A stretch of 32,667 nucleotides of DNA, from the NCBI GenBank assembly GCA_040905805.1, contig JBBDQS010000014.1, forward strand, positions 1 to 32,667, written 5' to 3'. Positions 25,248-32,639 of this stretch are shown one piece after another; within the stretch, counting starts at the first letter, position 1, and the number at the start of each line of letters is the position of its first letter. The translations under genes and the position numbers were made by a program. The notes under the pieces were generated by a model, which was given only the letters and a program-made list of their open reading frames with translations, was not told where the DNA came from and did not search any database. This DNA is from Egibacteraceae bacterium. Its GTDB lineage: Bacteria > Actinomycetota > Nitriliruptoria > Euzebyales > Egibacteraceae.

Positions 25248-28200
25248 GGACCCATCATGCCCGACGCGCGCGCGTCCTCCGCCAGCGCCGCCAGACGGGT
25301 GAGGTAGCCCCGCACGATCCGCGGCAGGGAGGCGGCGGTGGCGCACAGCTCGTCGGCGCCCGCGGTGATCGTGTCGGCCTGGTGGGTCTCGAAGACCCGG
25401 ACGCCGTCGCGCAACGCCGACTTCAGCTCCGTCAGGACCCGGCGGTCCTCGACCTCCAGGGCGGCGACCGTCGAGTCGCACCAGGTCATCACCGACCCGG
25501 CAGCGGACGGTCCGCCGGATCCGGCCCGCCGGAAGGCGGCGGCAACGGCGGCTTCCAGGGCAGCCGCGCCCGCAGCGGCCGTCCCGTCGGCGACGGCGGT
25601 CAGCGCCTGCTGCATCCAGCGCACGTCGTTGTGCTCGCCGTGCAGCCCGCTGGTCACCGCCCACAGGTCCGCGAAGCGCCGGTCGGTCAGTCCGGCGAGG
25701 TGCTCGCCCCTGAACCGGTCGTGGGTCCCGGCCAACGCCCGCGCCTTGTAGGGCGACATGCGCACGGCGTCGGGGCGCTCGTCGGCGGTGACGGGCTCGT
25801 GGCGCACGCCGTAGTCGTTGGCCACGGCGTTCTCGATCTCCACCACCCGGAACAGCAGGTCGACCCAGGTCCGGAAGGCGTCTTTGACGGTCAGCAGGCG
25901 CAGGCCCGCCCCGGTGGCCGCGACGCCCCAGGCGGCCCCGAAGTCCAGACGGCGGACGGTCCCGAGCTCGTAGAGGCCGAGCAACGCATCGACCTCCGGG
26001 TGGGTGTCGTGGCCGACCCTGCGGTAGGCCGCCGTGGCGTCCATGCCGGCGTAGGACCTGATGATCTTGTTGCCGCCCGGGTGCAGCTGGGCGAAGCGCG
26101 TCAGGTCGTACACGCGCCCGTCGACGACCATCCAGCAGGACCGCTCCGGGTCGTTGTGCGCGGCGACCTCGGAGGCGTCGTAGGTGCGCCCGCCGGCGAA
26201 GTGCGGTCCGGGGTAGGTGGTGAAGACCTCCTGCTCGTAGCGGCCCTCGCCGTTCAGCCGGTGCAGGGCCCGGCGCGCCTGCTGCCGCTCCCGCTCGCCG
26301 ACCGGCCCGGAGGCGGGGGGCGCCAGCACCACTTCCAGGGCCTCCTCGACCGCCGCGGCGAAGCCCGTGCGCCCGCACACGTAGACGTGGCCGCCGGGTC
26401 CACCCGCCGATGCGGGCCGCAGCAGCGCGGCGAGGTGCCCGGTCTCGGCTTCGTCGGTCAGCAGGGCGCCGATGCGCCGACGGGGTGCGGGGGACCAGAC
26501 CAGGTTCCCGTTCTCGGAGGCGCCGTGGAGATCCTCGCGGGTGAGTGCCACACGCAGGTGCACCGCGCCGGCCGCCACGTGCCGGCGCAGCTCGTGCTCG
26601 CCGTGGAGGTCCGCGCGGGTGCGCGCGGACACGTACAGCCACGTCTCGCCGGCGCCGGCGCCGGCGCCGGCGTGGCGGGCGCGCGCGGCGACCATGCCGA
26701 GGAACGGCGAGATGCCCGTGCCGCCCGCGATGCACACGACCGGCCGGCGGGGGTCGTCGGGCAGCGCGAACCCCGCCGGCGGCACGATGCGCACCGCCAC
26801 CGTGCGCTCGCTCGGCCCGCGCTGCTCGGACGGTGCGGGTGGCCGTGACAGGTACCCCGATGCGGTCCCCTGGCGCACCCCCGCCGGCGAGACGGCCGAC
26901 ACCGGGGTGGTGTAGCGCAGTCGTCCGAGCGTCAGGCGCAGCTCGTCGGCGGTTCCAGCGCCGGGATCCATCACCGAGGAGATCGAGTACAGCCGGGCCG
27001 TCTCCGGGGGGACGAGCACGCAGATCCCCGCGCGCTCCCCGGGCTGGGCCTTCCACAGGCTCGCGGGGTGCAGCCCCGACTCCTCCTCGAGCAGCGCGAG
27101 CAGCTCCCAGAGCTCCCACTGGTCCTCGGCGCGCGCTTCGATGACGCCGTGCAGCGTCGCGTTGTGGGTCAGGGCGTACAAGGCCTTGGCGACGTCACGG
27201 GCGACGGGGCGCACATGCCCGAACGCCAGCAGCGCCCGCAGGGGCAGCACCCGTGCCCCTTCGTAGCCCGCCCGCTGGTCGACCGCCGTCCGCCAGGCGG
27301 CGTCGAGCTGCACCGGCTCGTCGCCGCGGGCGTGCAGGGCATCGAGTGTGCGTGCGACCAGCTCGGGGGCCTGCTCGGGCAGGACGGCGCAGCGACTGCC
27401 CGGGCGGTAGCGGACCCCGGCGCCCGCCAGGTCCAGCACGACCTGGCCGACCCACCCCTGCGGGTCCGCGCGCAGCTCCTCGACGCGGGCGACCCGGGCG
27501 TGGTGGGACGCCGGCGCGGCGGTGGGGGTGCGTTCGAGGCGGGCCAGGGCCAGCTCGGCGTCCATCCGGTCCCACGGCCGGTCCTCAAAGCTGCCGGCGA
27601 AGCCGCTGAGGGTCTTGCTGCGTCCCGCCTTGAACGACAGGTCGAGATAGCCGAAGGTCTTCAGGCGGTGGCGTCCCAGCAGGCCGTCACGACCGGCGTA
27701 GGCCTCCCGGGCCTCGGCGAAGATCCCCCGCAGCGCACGGTCGCCGTGGCCAGCGACGAACGCCGGGATGCTGATCGCCTCGGCCGCGGTCAGGAAGTCG
27801 CGCCAGTGCGCGGGGAACCACTGCCGGGCGAAGAGCGTCTCACGACCGATGGTCGAGAGGTGCGCGTGCCGGCCGAACAGGATGTCGAGCAGCTGGAAGG
27901 CCGGGATCGCGGTGCCGCTCGGCCCGGGGGGCGGGTCGACGGCCTGGAAGGGGGTGGCCAGGGGCGCCACGGTCTTGCCCCACACGACCGGGTTGACGTA
28001 GTTGGGGCTGTGGGGGTTCGGGTCGACCTTGGCGAAGGAGCGGGTGAGCCGCTCGACGACGTCGGTGATCGCGAGCAGCTCGCCTGCCAGGGCCCGTCCG
28101 TCGGCGCGGGCGACGGCCTCCTGTGCCCGCACGGCCGCGCCCACGATCGGGGTGAACACCGCGAGCATCTCGACCGGGGTCATCTGGAAGCGGCGCTCGT

Positions 28201-28732
28201 CGGCGTTGCCGAGGAGGGGGATCAGCAGCGCGAGGTTCTCGACGAGGAGCGCGTCGCTGCCGCGGCCGGCTCGCAGCCGCCAGTTGTAGGCGTTGAGGTC
28301 GATGAAGGACAGGTTGGGCCCCGGGCGGTCGAGCCGGTCGCTCACCGTCCGCCAGGGCCGGGTGATCGACGGCGGGAGCGCGTCGGGGGGGTCGGGGTCG
28401 GCGTAGTGGTAGGCGTGCGCGCTGATGCCGAGGATCGCCGCGGCGCGCAGCAACGCGTCGTCGGGGAGCGCGTCGGCCGTGGCCGGCAGCACCGGCAGCG
28501 CGTCGAACGCGGCGCGCAGCGTCAGGTCGCGGAACAGGTCGGGCAGCCGCGCGGCGATGTCGTCCCACGCCCGGTGCGCGGCGGGCAGGGCCAGCGCCGG
28601 CGCCTCCTGGGGGAGGAACCCGTGCGCCTCGGAGAGGAACCCGAGGTTCTCGTGGCCGTCGTGCTCGGCGCGTTCGGTGGCGCGGGTGAGCACCGCGCGG
28701 GCGGGGACGTCGGTGGTGGGCGTGGCGGTCAC
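25244..28732 (-). CDS. Multidomain heme-flavoenzyme: IDO-like domain + FAD/NAD(P)H reductase + cytochrome b5
   Basis: A 1162-residue fusion with no membrane segment. Residues 30-400 resemble indoleamine 2,3-dioxygenase: 'AARLPDLFRDLTLRA', 'AILGISAHAYHYADPD', 'FIDLNAYNWRL', 'FQLLDILFGRHAHLST' and 'RQWFPAHWRDFLTAAE', with likely proximal heme ligand His355 in 'LLGRHRLKTFGYLDLS'. Residues 405-810 match the FAD and NAD(P)H lobes of P450 reductase/CysJ: 'ARLYSISSV' (Arg580-x-Tyr-Ser), 'VVCIAGGTGISPFLGMV' and 'HVYVCGRTGFAAAVEEAL'. There is no FMN domain. Residues 845-930 are cytochrome b5: 'LHPGGNKIIRSYAG' (His884) and His908, spaced 24 as in b5. Residues 930-1162 are helical and unrecognised. The IDO region 238-258 lacks an evident Arg matching the carboxylate-binding residue. 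GTG 28732 overlaps the upstream stop. The likely flow is NAD(P)H to FAD to b5 to heme; the substrate is unknown. Confidence 0.85.
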   Translation of the reverse strand: MTATPTTDVPARAVLTRATERAEHDGHENLGFLSEAHGFLPQEAPALALPAAHRAWDDIAARLPDLFRDLTLRAAFDALPVLPATADALPDDALLRAAAILGISAHAYHYADPDPPDALPPSITRPWRTVSDRLDRPGPNLSFIDLNAYNWRLRAGRGSDALLVENLALLIPLLGNADERRFQMTPVEMLAVFTPIVGAAVRAQEAVARADGRALAGELLAITDVVERLTRSFAKVDPNPHSPNYVNPVVWGKTVAPLATPFQAVDPPPGPSGTAIPAFQLLDILFGRHAHLSTIGRETLFARQWFPAHWRDFLTAAEAISIPAFVAGHGDRALRGIFAEAREAYAGRDGLLGRHRLKTFGYLDLSFKAGRSKTLSGFAGSFEDRPWDRMDAELALARLERTPTAAPASHHARVARVEELRADPQGWVGQVVLDLAGAGVRYRPGSRCAVLPEQAPELVARTLDALHARGDEPVQLDAAWRTAVDQRAGYEGARVLPLRALLAFGHVRPVARDVAKALYALTHNATLHGVIEARAEDQWELWELLALLEEESGLHPASLWKAQPGERAGICVLVPPETARLYSISSVMDPGAGTADELRLTLGRLRYTTPVSAVSPAGVRQGTASGYLSRPPAPSEQRGPSERTVAVRIVPPAGFALPDDPRRPVVCIAGGTGISPFLGMVAARARHAGAGAGAGETWLYVSARTRADLHGEHELRRHVAAGAVHLRVALTREDLHGASENGNLVWSPAPRRRIGALLTDEAETGHLAALLRPASAGGPGGHVYVCGRTGFAAAVEEALEVVLAPPASGPVGERERQQARRALHRLNGEGRYEQEVFTTYPGPHFAGGRTYDASEVAAHNDPERSCWMVVDGRVYDLTRFAQLHPGGNKIIRSYAGMDATAAYRRVGHDTHPEVDALLGLYELGTVRRLDFGAAWGVAATGAGLRLLTVKDAFRTWVDLLFRVVEIENAVANDYGVRHEPVTADERPDAVRMSPYKARALAGTHDRFRGEHLAGLTDRRFADLWAVTSGLHGEHNDVRWMQQALTAVADGTAAAGAAALEAAVAAAFRRAGSGGPSAAGSVMTWCDSTVAALEVEDRRVLTELKSALRDGVRVFETHQADTITAGADELCATAASLPRIVRGYLTRLAALAEDARASGMMGP

Positions 28733-29595
28733 GACGCCTCGACGACCGCGCGGCAGATGTCGGCGCGGGACAGGGTGCCGACGAGGCCGGTGCCGTCCAG
28801 GACCGGCAGGAGGCGGATCTGGCGGTCGATCAGCAGGGTGGCGGCCTTGGCGACGTGGTCGTCGGGTGCCAGGACGAACGGCTCGGTGATGATCAGGCGC
28901 GCGATCGGCTTGTCCGACAGCGCCCGGGCCTTGTGCAGGAACAGCTGGTAGCCGGCCCGCAGCGTGCCGCCCGCAGCGAGGATCTCGTCGAGGTCGGGCA
29001 GGGAGCTGCGCAGGATGTCGCCCTCCGACAGCACGCCCACGAACGCTCGGGCCGCGTCGACCACCATCAGGTCTGGCACCCGGGTGGCGGCCACGAGCGC
29101 GGCCGCCTCCGCCAGGCTCGCGTCGACGTCGAGGGTGGCCACCGCGGTCTGCATGACGTCGCTCACCAGGGTGGGACGGACGCTGACCCGCGACGACCAG
29201 TCGGCGAGGAGGTCGTCGAGCACGGGGTAGAGCTCCTCCTCAGGATCGGTCCACGGGGTGACGAGACAGCGGTCCAGGCCCGTCTGGTTGACCGCGACGA
29301 CGGCGGACTCCGCATCGGCGTGCTCGGCCAGCAGCACTCGGCCCGCGTCGGGGTGCAGGTGGTGGGCCTCGGTCAGGAACGCCATCCCGGCGCCGTCGGG
29401 CAGGTGCTCGGCCGCGACCAGCAGGGCCACGGCCTGGCCGCGCCCGGCGAGGTCGTGGCAGGCGGCCATCCCGGCCGCGGCGTCCCCGGCGTGGGCGACG
29501 GCCTGGGCGGGCCCGTAGCGCACCGCCACGTCGCGTTCCCATGCAGCGCCCACCGCGGGGTCACCGTCGACCACGAGGATGACGGACGGGCTCAT
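28729..29595 (-). CDS. Receiver-like domain fused to a CBS pair, phospho-acceptor Asp missing
   Basis: A 288-residue protein. Residues 1-135 resemble the receiver domain found fused to thioredoxin reductase in some bacteria: 'VILVVDGDPAVGAAWERDVA', then 'LYPVLDDLLADW' at its end. The segment 'VALLVAAEHLPDGAGMAFL' aligns with the usual 'LLVADQRMPGMTG', so the phospho-acceptor Asp is replaced by Ala, and the paired acidic residues are reduced ('VDGD'). Residues 145-288 are two CBS motifs ('VSDVMQTAVATLDVDASLAE', 'FVGVLSEGDILRSS', 'IARLIITEPFVLAPDDHVAK', 'LVGTLSRADICRAVVE'), which bind adenine nucleotides and sense energy or redox state. It probably acts as a regulatory subunit rather than a phosphorylated regulator. 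ATG 29595 lies 3 bases after the RidA stop, and its own stop overlaps the fusion-gene start. Confidence 0.85.
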   Translation of the reverse strand: MSPSVILVVDGDPAVGAAWERDVAVRYGPAQAVAHAGDAAAGMAACHDLAGRGQAVALLVAAEHLPDGAGMAFLTEAHHLHPDAGRVLLAEHADAESAVVAVNQTGLDRCLVTPWTDPEEELYPVLDDLLADWSSRVSVRPTLVSDVMQTAVATLDVDASLAEAAALVAATRVPDLMVVDAARAFVGVLSEGDILRSSLPDLDEILAAGGTLRAGYQLFLHKARALSDKPIARLIITEPFVLAPDDHVAKAATLLIDRQIRLLPVLDGTGLVGTLSRADICRAVVEAS

Positions 29596-29598
29596 GGG

Positions 29599-30009
29599 CT
29601 ACTCGACGACCGCGACGGCCGCGACCGACAGCAGGTAGCCGGGCGCCAACCCGACCTGCATCGTCATGCGCGCCGGCGGGTCGGCGGGGAAGACCTCGGC
29701 GAAGACCTGGTTCAGGTCGGCGAAGGCACCGAGGTCGCTCATCATCACCGTGACGTTCAGGACGAGGTCGGCACGGCTGCCGCCGGCACGCACCACCGCC
29801 AGCAGGTTGGCGAAGGCCTGCCGGGCCTGTGCCAGGAACGTGTCGCCCACCGGGGTGCCGGGCTGGTCGCCGACCGCGGCCTGACCCGACACGAACAGCA
29901 GGCCGCCGCTGCGGACCGCCTGCGAGTAGGGGCCGAGCGGGGTCGGCACGCCCGGCCCCGACACGATCTCCTTGCGCCCGCGTTCGGGCCCTGCGCCAGC
30001 ACCGTTCAT
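29599..30009 (-). CDS. RidA family protein (enamine/imine deaminase-like), atypical active site
   Basis: A 136-residue member of the RidA/YjgF family, trimeric proteins that hydrolyse reactive enamines and imines made by PLP or flavin enzymes. Characteristic parts are 'TPLGPYSQAVRSGGLLFVSG', 'QARQAFANLLAVVRAGG' and 'PADPPARMTMQVGLAP' with the conserved Arg114. The C-terminal stretch that normally reads 'VEIEAIA', with the catalytic Glu, is 'LLSVAAVAVVE' here, so the usual Glu is replaced. It may belong to a non-deaminating Rid subgroup, or bind a ligand instead. ATG 30009 overlaps the stop of the disulfide-reductase-like gene (ATGA). Its place between a flavoprotein and the IDO-like fusion suggests handling of an unstable imine or enamine product. 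Confidence 0.88.
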   Translation of the reverse strand: MNGAGAGPERGRKEIVSGPGVPTPLGPYSQAVRSGGLLFVSGQAAVGDQPGTPVGDTFLAQARQAFANLLAVVRAGGSRADLVLNVTVMMSDLGAFADLNQVFAEVFPADPPARMTMQVGLAPGYLLSVAAVAVVE

Positions 30010-31406
30010 GCGCGCCTCCGATCAGCTTCGAGTAAGCGTAGCCAGACCTCGCTGACGGTCGGGAACGCCGGCACAGCGTGCCAGAGGGTGGAAAGCGGGA
30101 CCGCGCCGACGATCGCGATGGTCGCGGCGTGCAGGAGCTCGCCGACGTGGGGGCCGACGAACGTCGCGCCGACGATGACGTCGCGGTCCTCGTCGATGAC
30201 GAGCTCGGCGTGGCCGCGCACGTGCTTGCCGACCAGCGTCGCCCCGGCGGTCGACCCGATCGCCACGGTGACGGTGCGCACCGCGATCCCCGCGTCGCGC
30301 GCCTGCGCCGCGCTTGATCCCACCGCGGCGATCTCGGGGTCGGTGAACACCACCTGGGGGACCGCGCGGTGGTCGGCCCATGCCTCGTGGTCCTTGCCTG
30401 CGACGATGTCGCCGACCAGGCGGGCCTGGTACTTGCCCTGGTGGGTCAGCAGGGCGCGGCCGTTGACGTCACCGGCCGCGTACAGCCAATCGCCCTCGAC
30501 ACCCTGCACCCGCAGGCGGTCGTCGACGCGCAACGGCCCGCCCGGCTCCAGCCCCACGGTCTCAAGCCCCAGGTCGTCGGTGTTGAAGGTGCGCCCGGTG
30601 GCGACGAGCAGCTCGTCGCCGACCCACTCGCTGCCGTCGTCCAGGGTCACGGTGACCGACCCGTCGGTGCCGTCGCGCCGCGCGGCGGTGGCGTTGGCGC
30701 CGGTGCGCACGGTGATGCCCTCCTCGGTCAGCGCCGCGGTGAGCAGCTCGCTGACCCACGGGGCGTAGGGGGCCAGGATCCGCTCGCCGCGCTGGAGGAT
30801 GGTGACCTCCGCCGCCCCCAGGCGCCGGTAGGCCTGCGCCATCTCGACGCCGACCACGCCGCCGCCCAGGATCAGCAGCCGTCTCGGGATCTGCGTGGCG
30901 GTGGTGGCCTCGCGGTTGTCCCACGCGGAGACGTCGCGCAGCCCCTCGATCGGCGGCATGGCGGGGCGGGTCCCGGTGGCGACCACGACGGCGCGGGCGG
31001 CGGTCAGGGTGCGCACCGTGCCATCCGTGGCGGTGACGGTGACCTGGCGCTCGCCGGCGAGGCGGGCGGTGCCGCGGACCAGCTCCGCGTCGATCGAGCC
31101 CACCCAGCGGGCCTGCCCACCATCGTCCAGGTTCGCGATGAACCGGTCCCGCCGGGCCAGGACCGCCTCGACGTCGACGTCGCCCGTGACCGCCTGCGCC
31201 GCGCCGGGCAGCCGGCGCGCCGCCGCGACCAGGTGGGGCGGACCGAGCAGCGCCTTGCTCGGGATGCAGGCCCAGTACGAGCACTCACCCCCGACCAGCT
31301 CGGCCTCGACGATCGCCACACTCAGGTCGTTGCTGCGGGCGTAGTCGGCCACGTTCGTGCCGGTCGACCCAGCGCCCAGCACGACGACATCGAAGGTGTC
31401 GCCCAT
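30006..31406 (-). CDS. FAD/NAD(P) disulfide-reductase-like protein lacking the catalytic His
   Basis: A 466-residue class I pyridine-nucleotide-disulfide oxidoreductase. The FAD-binding '[19 protein letters not shown]' is followed by the redox cysteines Cys42 and Cys47 in '[15 protein letters not shown]'. The NAD(P) motif is '[16 protein letters not shown]', the second FAD motif '[14 protein letters not shown]', and a C-terminal dimerisation domain follows. In lipoamide and glutathione reductases the C-terminus reads H-P-T-x-x-E; here it is '[17 protein letters not shown]', with Phe448 in place of the catalytic His while Glu453 is kept. The electron acceptor is therefore probably not a standard dithiol. 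ATG 31406 follows GGGAG and begins the FAD motif. It is the first gene of the coupled five-gene minus-strand operon. The promoter must lie in the 112 bases shared with the divergent lipoprotein gene. Confidence 0.9.
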   Translation of the reverse strand: MGDTFDVVVLGAGSTGTNVADYARSNDLSVAIVEAELVGGECSYWACIPSKALLGPPHLVAAARRLPGAAQAVTGDVDVEAVLARRDRFIANLDDGGQARWVGSIDAELVRGTARLAGERQVTVTATDGTVRTLTAARAVVVATGTRPAMPPIEGLRDVSAWDNREATTATQIPRRLLILGGGVVGVEMAQAYRRLGAAEVTILQRGERILAPYAPWVSELLTAALTEEGITVRTGANATAARRDGTDGSVTVTLDDGSEWVGDELLVATGRTFNTDDLGLETVGLEPGGPLRVDDRLRVQGVEGDWLYAAGDVNGRALLTHQGKYQARLVGDIVAGKDHEAWADHRAVPQVVFTDPEIAAVGSSAAQARDAGIAVRTVTVAIGSTAGATLVGKHVRGHAELVIDEDRDVIVGATFVGPHVGELLHAATIAIVGAVPLSTLWHAVPAFPTVSEVWLRLLEADRRRA

Positions 31407-31518
31407 CGGTTCTCCCTCTCCCGTTCCGCGCCTGACCGTACTCCCATCTACCCGGATCGTGCTCGCCGGCTTCGCCGGCTCGACGCTACCCTGTCCCGCA
31501 GTCGAGGGAGGGGACAAC

Positions 31519-32022
31519 GTGAGCCGGTCGTGGGCGGGCTTGGCGGTCTGCCTGGCGCTGGCGGCCTGTACGGGGGACGACGGCGGGGCAGCGGACAGGG
31601 CCGGTGACGAGCCGCCTGCTGAGCCGCTCACGACGGAGGAGTACGTCGCCGCCTCGCACGACGCCTGCGAGCACTACCTGGGGGCCCTGTTCGGTTTAGT
31701 GGAGGCCGACGAGCAGATCGATCTGGACAGCCCGGACGCCTCCACCGAGGTGTTCCGGCGCCGGGCCACCGACATCGCCGGGCTGCACGCCGACTACCGC
31801 ACGCGCCTGGACGAGCTCGAACCGCCCGAGGACCTCCGGTCTGTGCACGACGAGCTCGTCGCGCTGCAGGGCGAGCACGTGGAGACGCTGCAGGCCCTGG
31901 GCGGGGCCCACCAGGCAGGCGACGACGAGCGGGCCGAGGCTCTCGTGGCGGACTCCGCGCGCATCGAGACGGAGACCGCGGCCTTGCAGTCCCGCCTCGG
32001 CGTCCAACCGTGCGGGCAGTGA
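31519..32022 (+). CDS. Small putative lipoprotein
   Basis: A 167-residue protein with signal 'SWAGLAVCLALAAC' and lipobox Cys17, then an acidic linker and a helical domain ('TTEEYVAASHDACEHYLGAL', 'VHDELVALQGEHVETLQAL', 'ALVADSARIETETAALQSRL'). A Cys in 'HDACEHY' and one in 'GVQPCGQ' near the C-terminus could bridge the helices. The pattern resembles small actinobacterial DUF-type lipoproteins with two long antiparallel helices. GTG 31519 follows GAGGGAGGGG at good spacing; the open frame upstream lacks a signal peptide at its own start. It diverges from the five-gene operon and may share regulation with it. The function is unknown. Confidence 0.78.
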   Translation: MSRSWAGLAVCLALAACTGDDGGAADRAGDEPPAEPLTTEEYVAASHDACEHYLGALFGLVEADEQIDLDSPDASTEVFRRRATDIAGLHADYRTRLDELEPPEDLRSVHDELVALQGEHVETLQALGGAHQAGDDERAEALVADSARIETETAALQSRLGVQPCGQ

Positions 32023-32050
32023 GCGCAACGGTGCCAGGCGCACGCTGCCG

Positions 32051-32158
32051 TCAGGCCCAAGGGTCGGCCGCGAGGTCCTCGCGGCCGAACAACGCGAGCA
32101 CCGGTGTGCCGTGGAAGAAGGTGACCGTGCCCGCTAGTGCGAACGGTGAGGCGCTCAT
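32051..32158 (-). other. Possible 35-codon ORF or gene-end remnant
   Basis: The minus strand reads 'MSASPFALAGTVTFFHGTPV' and on to 'GREDLAADPWA' with a stop at 32051. No ribosome site precedes the ATG and no family is recognised. It may be a decayed gene end or chance. It lies downstream, on the minus strand, of the small gene at 32276. Confidence 0.25.
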
Positions 32159-32180
32159 CTGGCGTGACACGCCGGGAGGA

Positions 32181-32250
32181 GGTTACCCAGTGGTGGATGG
32201 GGCCGGAGCGACAGATATGTCGCTGCGCCCCGCTCTACCCGTCGGTAACC
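32181..32250. other. Nested stem-loop in the gap between the lipoprotein and the last gene
   Basis: GGTTACC (32181-32187) pairs with GGTAACC (32244-32250), and inside it AGCGACA (32207-32213) pairs with TGTCGCT (32218-32224) around a GATA loop. It lies 26 bases beyond the stop of the minus-strand gene at 32276 and between two convergent transcripts. A terminator or small structured RNA are possible. No known RNA family is recognised. Confidence 0.35.
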
Positions 32251-32275
32251 CCGTGCTGCACGCGCATCGGCGGGC

Positions 32276-32533
32276 TCAGTACGGGTCGTTGGACTCTGCC
32301 TTGTCGGGCGCCCCGACGGGACCGGTGATCTCGGGGTTGATGCCGTCGGGGTTTGGCCCGGGGATGTCGGCGCTGGTGAGCGTGCCGACGTCGACACCCA
32401 GGTCCTCCAGGGTCTCGGCGTGGTCACGGGTCTCGACCAGGGCGGGCAGGATGCGGCGCGCGTGGTCCAGCTGCTGGTCGTCCGCCCCCTTCTCGCTGAG
32501 GTGGTCGAGGACTTGGGCGAGCGCGATCTTCAT
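32276..32533 (-). CDS. Small acidic hypothetical protein
   Basis: An 85-residue protein. The first half is helical and charged ('MKIALAQVLDHLSEKGADDQ', 'LDHARRILPALVETRDHAET'). The second half is Pro/Gly/Asp-rich and probably disordered ('TSADIPGPNPDGINPEITGP'). ATG 32533 has GGAGG eight bases upstream, which supports translation. No signal, membrane segment or known motif is seen. Confidence 0.65.
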   Translation of the reverse strand: MKIALAQVLDHLSEKGADDQQLDHARRILPALVETRDHAETLEDLGVDVGTLTSADIPGPNPDGINPEITGPVGAPDKAESNDPY

Positions 32534-32639
32534 GGGGCAACCTCCGCGGTTGGCTGGCGGCTGGTGCTTCCTGCTTTCCCGTATCGGCGATGGTTCACGC
32601 CTTGCCCGCGCGCGTCACCACCACCATCGCCAACCCGGC

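Noticed and set aside
26655-26675. GCCGGC tandem repeat inside the IDO-fusion gene as a regulatory or phase-variation repeat
   Set aside because: It is a 6-base unit encoding an Ala-Gly linker between the FAD and NAD lobes; changes in copy number would not shift the frame.
28855-30768. Plus-strand open frame of 637 codons opposite the operon
   Set aside because: It runs antisense across three well-supported genes and has typical shadow composition.
31440-31500. GCCGGC-TTC-GCCGGC hairpin before the lipoprotein gene
   Set aside because: Short, built from a self-palindromic hexamer, and expected by chance at this GC content; no link to a start or stop.
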